From: DAOSVX01 sp035379765
Lineage (GTDB): Bacteria > Bacillota_I > Bacilli_A > RF39 > UBA660
Direction: 5' to 3'
Assembly: GCA_035379765.1 (NCBI GenBank)
Contig: DAOSVX010000033.1
Span: forward strand, 1-7,896
DNA length: 7,896 nt
Part shown: piece by piece, positions 6,322-7,896 of the stretch
Layout of the letters: each line of letters opens with the position of its first letter
Position numbering within the stretch: the stretch's first letter is position 1
Made by a program: the position numbers and the translations under genes
Notes under the pieces: model-generated
The model's input: only the letters and a program-made list of their open reading frames with translations
Told to the model about the DNA's origin: nothing
The model's database searches: none

Positions 6322-6323
6322 TT

Positions 6324-6779
6324 TTAAGCCTCTTTTTTATTATACACTAACTTTTTGTTTTGACAATTAATATAATTAATAAGAGCCATTAAAAGTAAGC
6401 TGAAAACCGAATGATCTTCGGGAATTGATTGACTTAAATCAATACTACCAGAAAAGGAATCAGGATTATTTTCAAATTCCAAAATTATTTCATTTGCTCG
6501 ACGCATAATATTAATAGTATGAGTATCTGTCCAACTATAAAGTTTCCCTAATTTTAAATACTTACTTAAGACAATAAATAATTCTTTATCATCTATAGCA
6601 TCTATCATAAGTTGAATGTTAGTTTTAGCATCATAATTATCATTAAAAAAATAATCTTTAATATCGGAATTAAAACTTATACAAATATTTGCTAAATAGC
6701 TAAAATCAATATCGATAATGTTGCCACTTTCTAAATCAACAATCTTTATAAAATTGTCTTCTCTACTAATTCTTACCAT
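6324..6779 (-). CDS. Hypothetical protein, 151 residues, first gene of the yceD-rpmF operon
   Basis: I do not recognise a family. The chosen ATG (6777-6779) has a TGGAG ribosome site 8 nt upstream and a fair promoter; the frame is open to 6926, but that extension would run antisense into tmcAL. The protein begins MVRISREDNFIKIVDLESG, suggesting a small N-terminal beta unit. It then appears mostly helical: IQLMIDAIDDKELFIVLSKY (about 55-74), DTHTINIMRRANEIILEFE (about 85-102) and the hydrophobic FSLLLMALINYI (about 126-137). The end is basic (NKKLVYNKKEA). There is no signal peptide, and the last hydrophobic stretch is short for a membrane helix. Its last codons hold the ribosome site of the YceD gene, so the two are co-expressed. 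A link to ribosome or tRNA maintenance is only guilt by association. Confidence 0.7.
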   Translation of the reverse strand: MVRISREDNFIKIVDLESGNIIDIDFSYLANICISFNSDIKDYFFNDNYDAKTNIQLMIDAIDDKELFIVLSKYLKLGKLYSWTDTHTINIMRRANEIILEFENNPDSFSGSIDLSQSIPEDHSVFSLLLMALINYINCQNKKLVYNKKEA

Positions 6780-6802
6780 TAAAACATCTCCAACAGCCCA
6801 AT

Positions 6803-6831
6803 ATATTAACAAAATATTCCTAATATTGCAA
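6803..6831 (-). promoter_or_regulatory. Promoter of the hypothetical-yceD-rpmF operon
   Basis: On the minus strand TTGCAA (6826-6831, 4 of 6) is followed after 17 bp by TAATAT (6803-6808, 4 of 6) with a TG one base ahead (TGTTAATAT), an extended -10 arrangement. The predicted start near 6796 gives a leader of about 17 nt carrying the TGGAG site. Both hexamers are imperfect, but spacing and extension agree. Confidence 0.45.
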
Positions 6832-6839
6832 TCAATATA

Positions 6840-6848
6840 TGATAAAAT
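6840..6848 (+). promoter_or_regulatory. Candidate extended -10 for tmcAL
   Basis: TGATAAAAT forms an extended -10 (TG plus TAAAAT, 5 of 6), while an overlapping TATGAT (6838-6843) also scores 5 of 6. Neither has a good -35. A start set by the first would fall at about 6855, on the edge of the GGTGA ribosome site, so the second is compatible with a slightly longer leader. The call is tentative. Confidence 0.3.
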
Positions 6849-6866
6849 AAAATTGGTGAAAAAAAT

Positions 6867-7896
6867 ATGGAAGCAATTGGTATAATATGTGAATACAATC
6901 CTTTTCATAATGGTCATAAATATCATATCGAAAAAATAAAAGAAATGTATCCCGATGATATTATTATTTTAGTTATTAATGGTTATTTTTTAGAACGTGG
7001 TGAAATTAGTATTTTAAGTAAAGAAGCTAAAACTAAAATTGCTTTAGAATATGGAGTTGATTTAGTTTTAAGTCTACCTTTTTTCTATGGTAGCCAAAGT
7101 GCTGATAACTTTGCTTATGGAGCTATTAAAACTTTAAATTTATTTAAAATATCTAAAATAGTTTTTGGTAGCGAATCTAATAACACAGATGAACTTAAAA
7201 AGATTGTTAAAAAGCAAAATAGTTTAAGTAATAAAATTAAATTAAATTTAAAAAAAGGTTTAAGTTATCCAGCAGCTATTAGTGTAAATGAATTAAATAG
7301 TCCTAATGATTTACTAGGTGTTTCTTATATTAAAGCTATTAATAAAGTAAATAAAAAAATAAAACCAATCTCTATTAAAAGAACTAATAGCTATCATGAT
7401 TTAAAAAGCAATAACAAAATAATTAGTGCTTCAAATATTAGGAATAAATTAAAAGAAAATATTGATATTAAAGATTATATACCTAATAAAGTATTAAAAT
7501 ATATTGAAAATATTAATGTGGAAGATTTATTTTTATATTTAAAATACCAAGTATTAACTAATGATGATTTAACTAGATATCTAACTGTTGATGAAGGCAT
7601 TCATAATAAGATAATTAAAAATATTAATAAAGTAAATAGTATTGAAGAACTAATTCAAAGTATTAAAAGTAAAAGATATACTTATAATCGTTTAAAAAGA
7701 ATGTTAGTACACATTTTAGTTGGGCTTAAAAAAGACGATGTTCATAAATATAGAGATTTAGATTATGTCCAAATACTAGGTTTTAATAATAAAGGTCGAA
7801 CATATCTAAATACTTTAAAAAATAAAAAAGATATTGTTTTAAAAAGTAAAAATTATAATTCTATAATATATAAATATGAATTAAAAAGTGCTTATA
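6867..7896 (+). CDS. tmcAL: tRNA(Met) cytidine acetate ligase TmcAL (YlbM), cut at the 3' side
   Basis: TmcAL activates acetate with ATP and acetylates the wobble cytidine of elongator tRNA-Met, in the cytoplasm. The window holds the first 343 residues plus one base; B. subtilis TmcAL is a little over 400, so most of the protein is present. The N-terminal nucleotidyltransferase domain shows GIICEYNPFHNGH with the HNGH nucleotide-binding motif at 14-17, then the GYFLERGE segment (39-46), ALEYGVDLVLSLPF (59-72), QSADNFAYGAI (77-87) and ISASNIR (186-192). The C-terminal helical part shows KRYTYNRLKRMLVHILVGL (269-287), the family's RYT-RL-R block. The ATG at 6867-6869 has GGTGA at 7-nt spacing. 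It is the only plus-strand gene, divergent from the YceD-L32 operon; ylbM homologues are commonly neighbours of yceD/rpmF in Firmicutes. The FLERGEISI segment differs from the more usual FvQRGePAi. Confidence 0.93.
   Translation, partial: MEAIGIICEYNPFHNGHKYHIEKIKEMYPDDIIILVINGYFLERGEISILSKEAKTKIALEYGVDLVLSLPFFYGSQSADNFAYGAIKTLNLFKISKIVFGSESNNTDELKKIVKKQNSLSNKIKLNLKKGLSYPAAISVNELNSPNDLLGVSYIKAINKVNKKIKPISIKRTNSYHDLKSNNKIISASNIRNKLKENIDIKDYIPNKVLKYIENINVEDLFLYLKYQVLTNDDLTRYLTVDEGIHNKIIKNINKVNSIEELIQSIKSKRYTYNRLKRMLVHILVGLKKDDVHKYRDLDYVQILGFNNKGRTYLNTLKNKKDIVLKSKNYNSIIYKYELKSAY

Noticed and set aside
6780..6926. 49-residue N-terminal extension of the 151-residue hypothetical protein
   Set aside because: It would cover the divergent promoter region and the first 60 bases of tmcAL in antisense. 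The internal ATG at 6779 has a good ribosome site (TGGAG) and a promoter ahead of it.

Overview
The window is a very A+T-rich piece of a low-GC Bacillota chromosome. The gene content (cell-wall synthesis, lipoteichoic-acid-type synthase, TmcAL/YlbM, L32) fits a walled relative of the Mollicutes or Erysipelotrichia, for example one of the uncultured gut Bacilli orders. That placement is an inference from gene content and operator style, not a taxonomic assignment. The standard bacterial code is used: the tryptophans I checked are TGG, and the penicillin-binding protein gene ends in TGA.

Everything except the right-hand gene is on the minus strand, so transcription runs from right to left. At the right edge (6867 to the end) a plus-strand gene, cut by the window, encodes the tRNA-Met cytidine acetate ligase TmcAL (YlbM). 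An 87-bp gap separates it from a divergent minus-strand operon: an unrecognised 151-residue protein (6324-6779), a YceD/DUF177 protein (5914-6321) and ribosomal protein L32 (5577-5891). L32 carries an unusual Lys/Ala/Val-rich tail of about 50 residues. A 13-bp inverted repeat with T-runs on both sides (5523-5554) is the probable terminator.

Next comes a compact division and cell-wall (dcw) cluster: mraZ, rsmH (mraW), ftsL, a class B PBP with two PASTA-like repeats (ftsI/pbpB type), a tRNA-Leu(GAG) gene, and mraY. mraZ-rsmH-ftsL-PBP are tightly packed (1-nt overlap, 1-nt gap, 11-nt gap). The mraZ leader holds a Mollicutes-type MraZ operator: AGTG cores at exact 10-bp spacing with a fourth degenerate copy over the -10 hexamer. 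This suggests autoregulation of the cluster. A strong extended -10 promoter overlaps the PBP stop codon and would start transcription one or two bases ahead of tRNA-Leu. No terminator separates the tRNA from mraY, so mraY can be co-transcribed with the tRNA. After mraY the usual murD-ftsW-murG genes are absent. Instead a separately promoted LtaS-like membrane protein gene runs off the left edge.

I see no mobile element, CRISPR array, riboswitch or phage gene. No wholly new system is evident. The points most worth following are the tRNA and its promoter inside the dcw cluster, the four-unit MraZ operator, the L32 tail and the unrecognised 151-residue gene.
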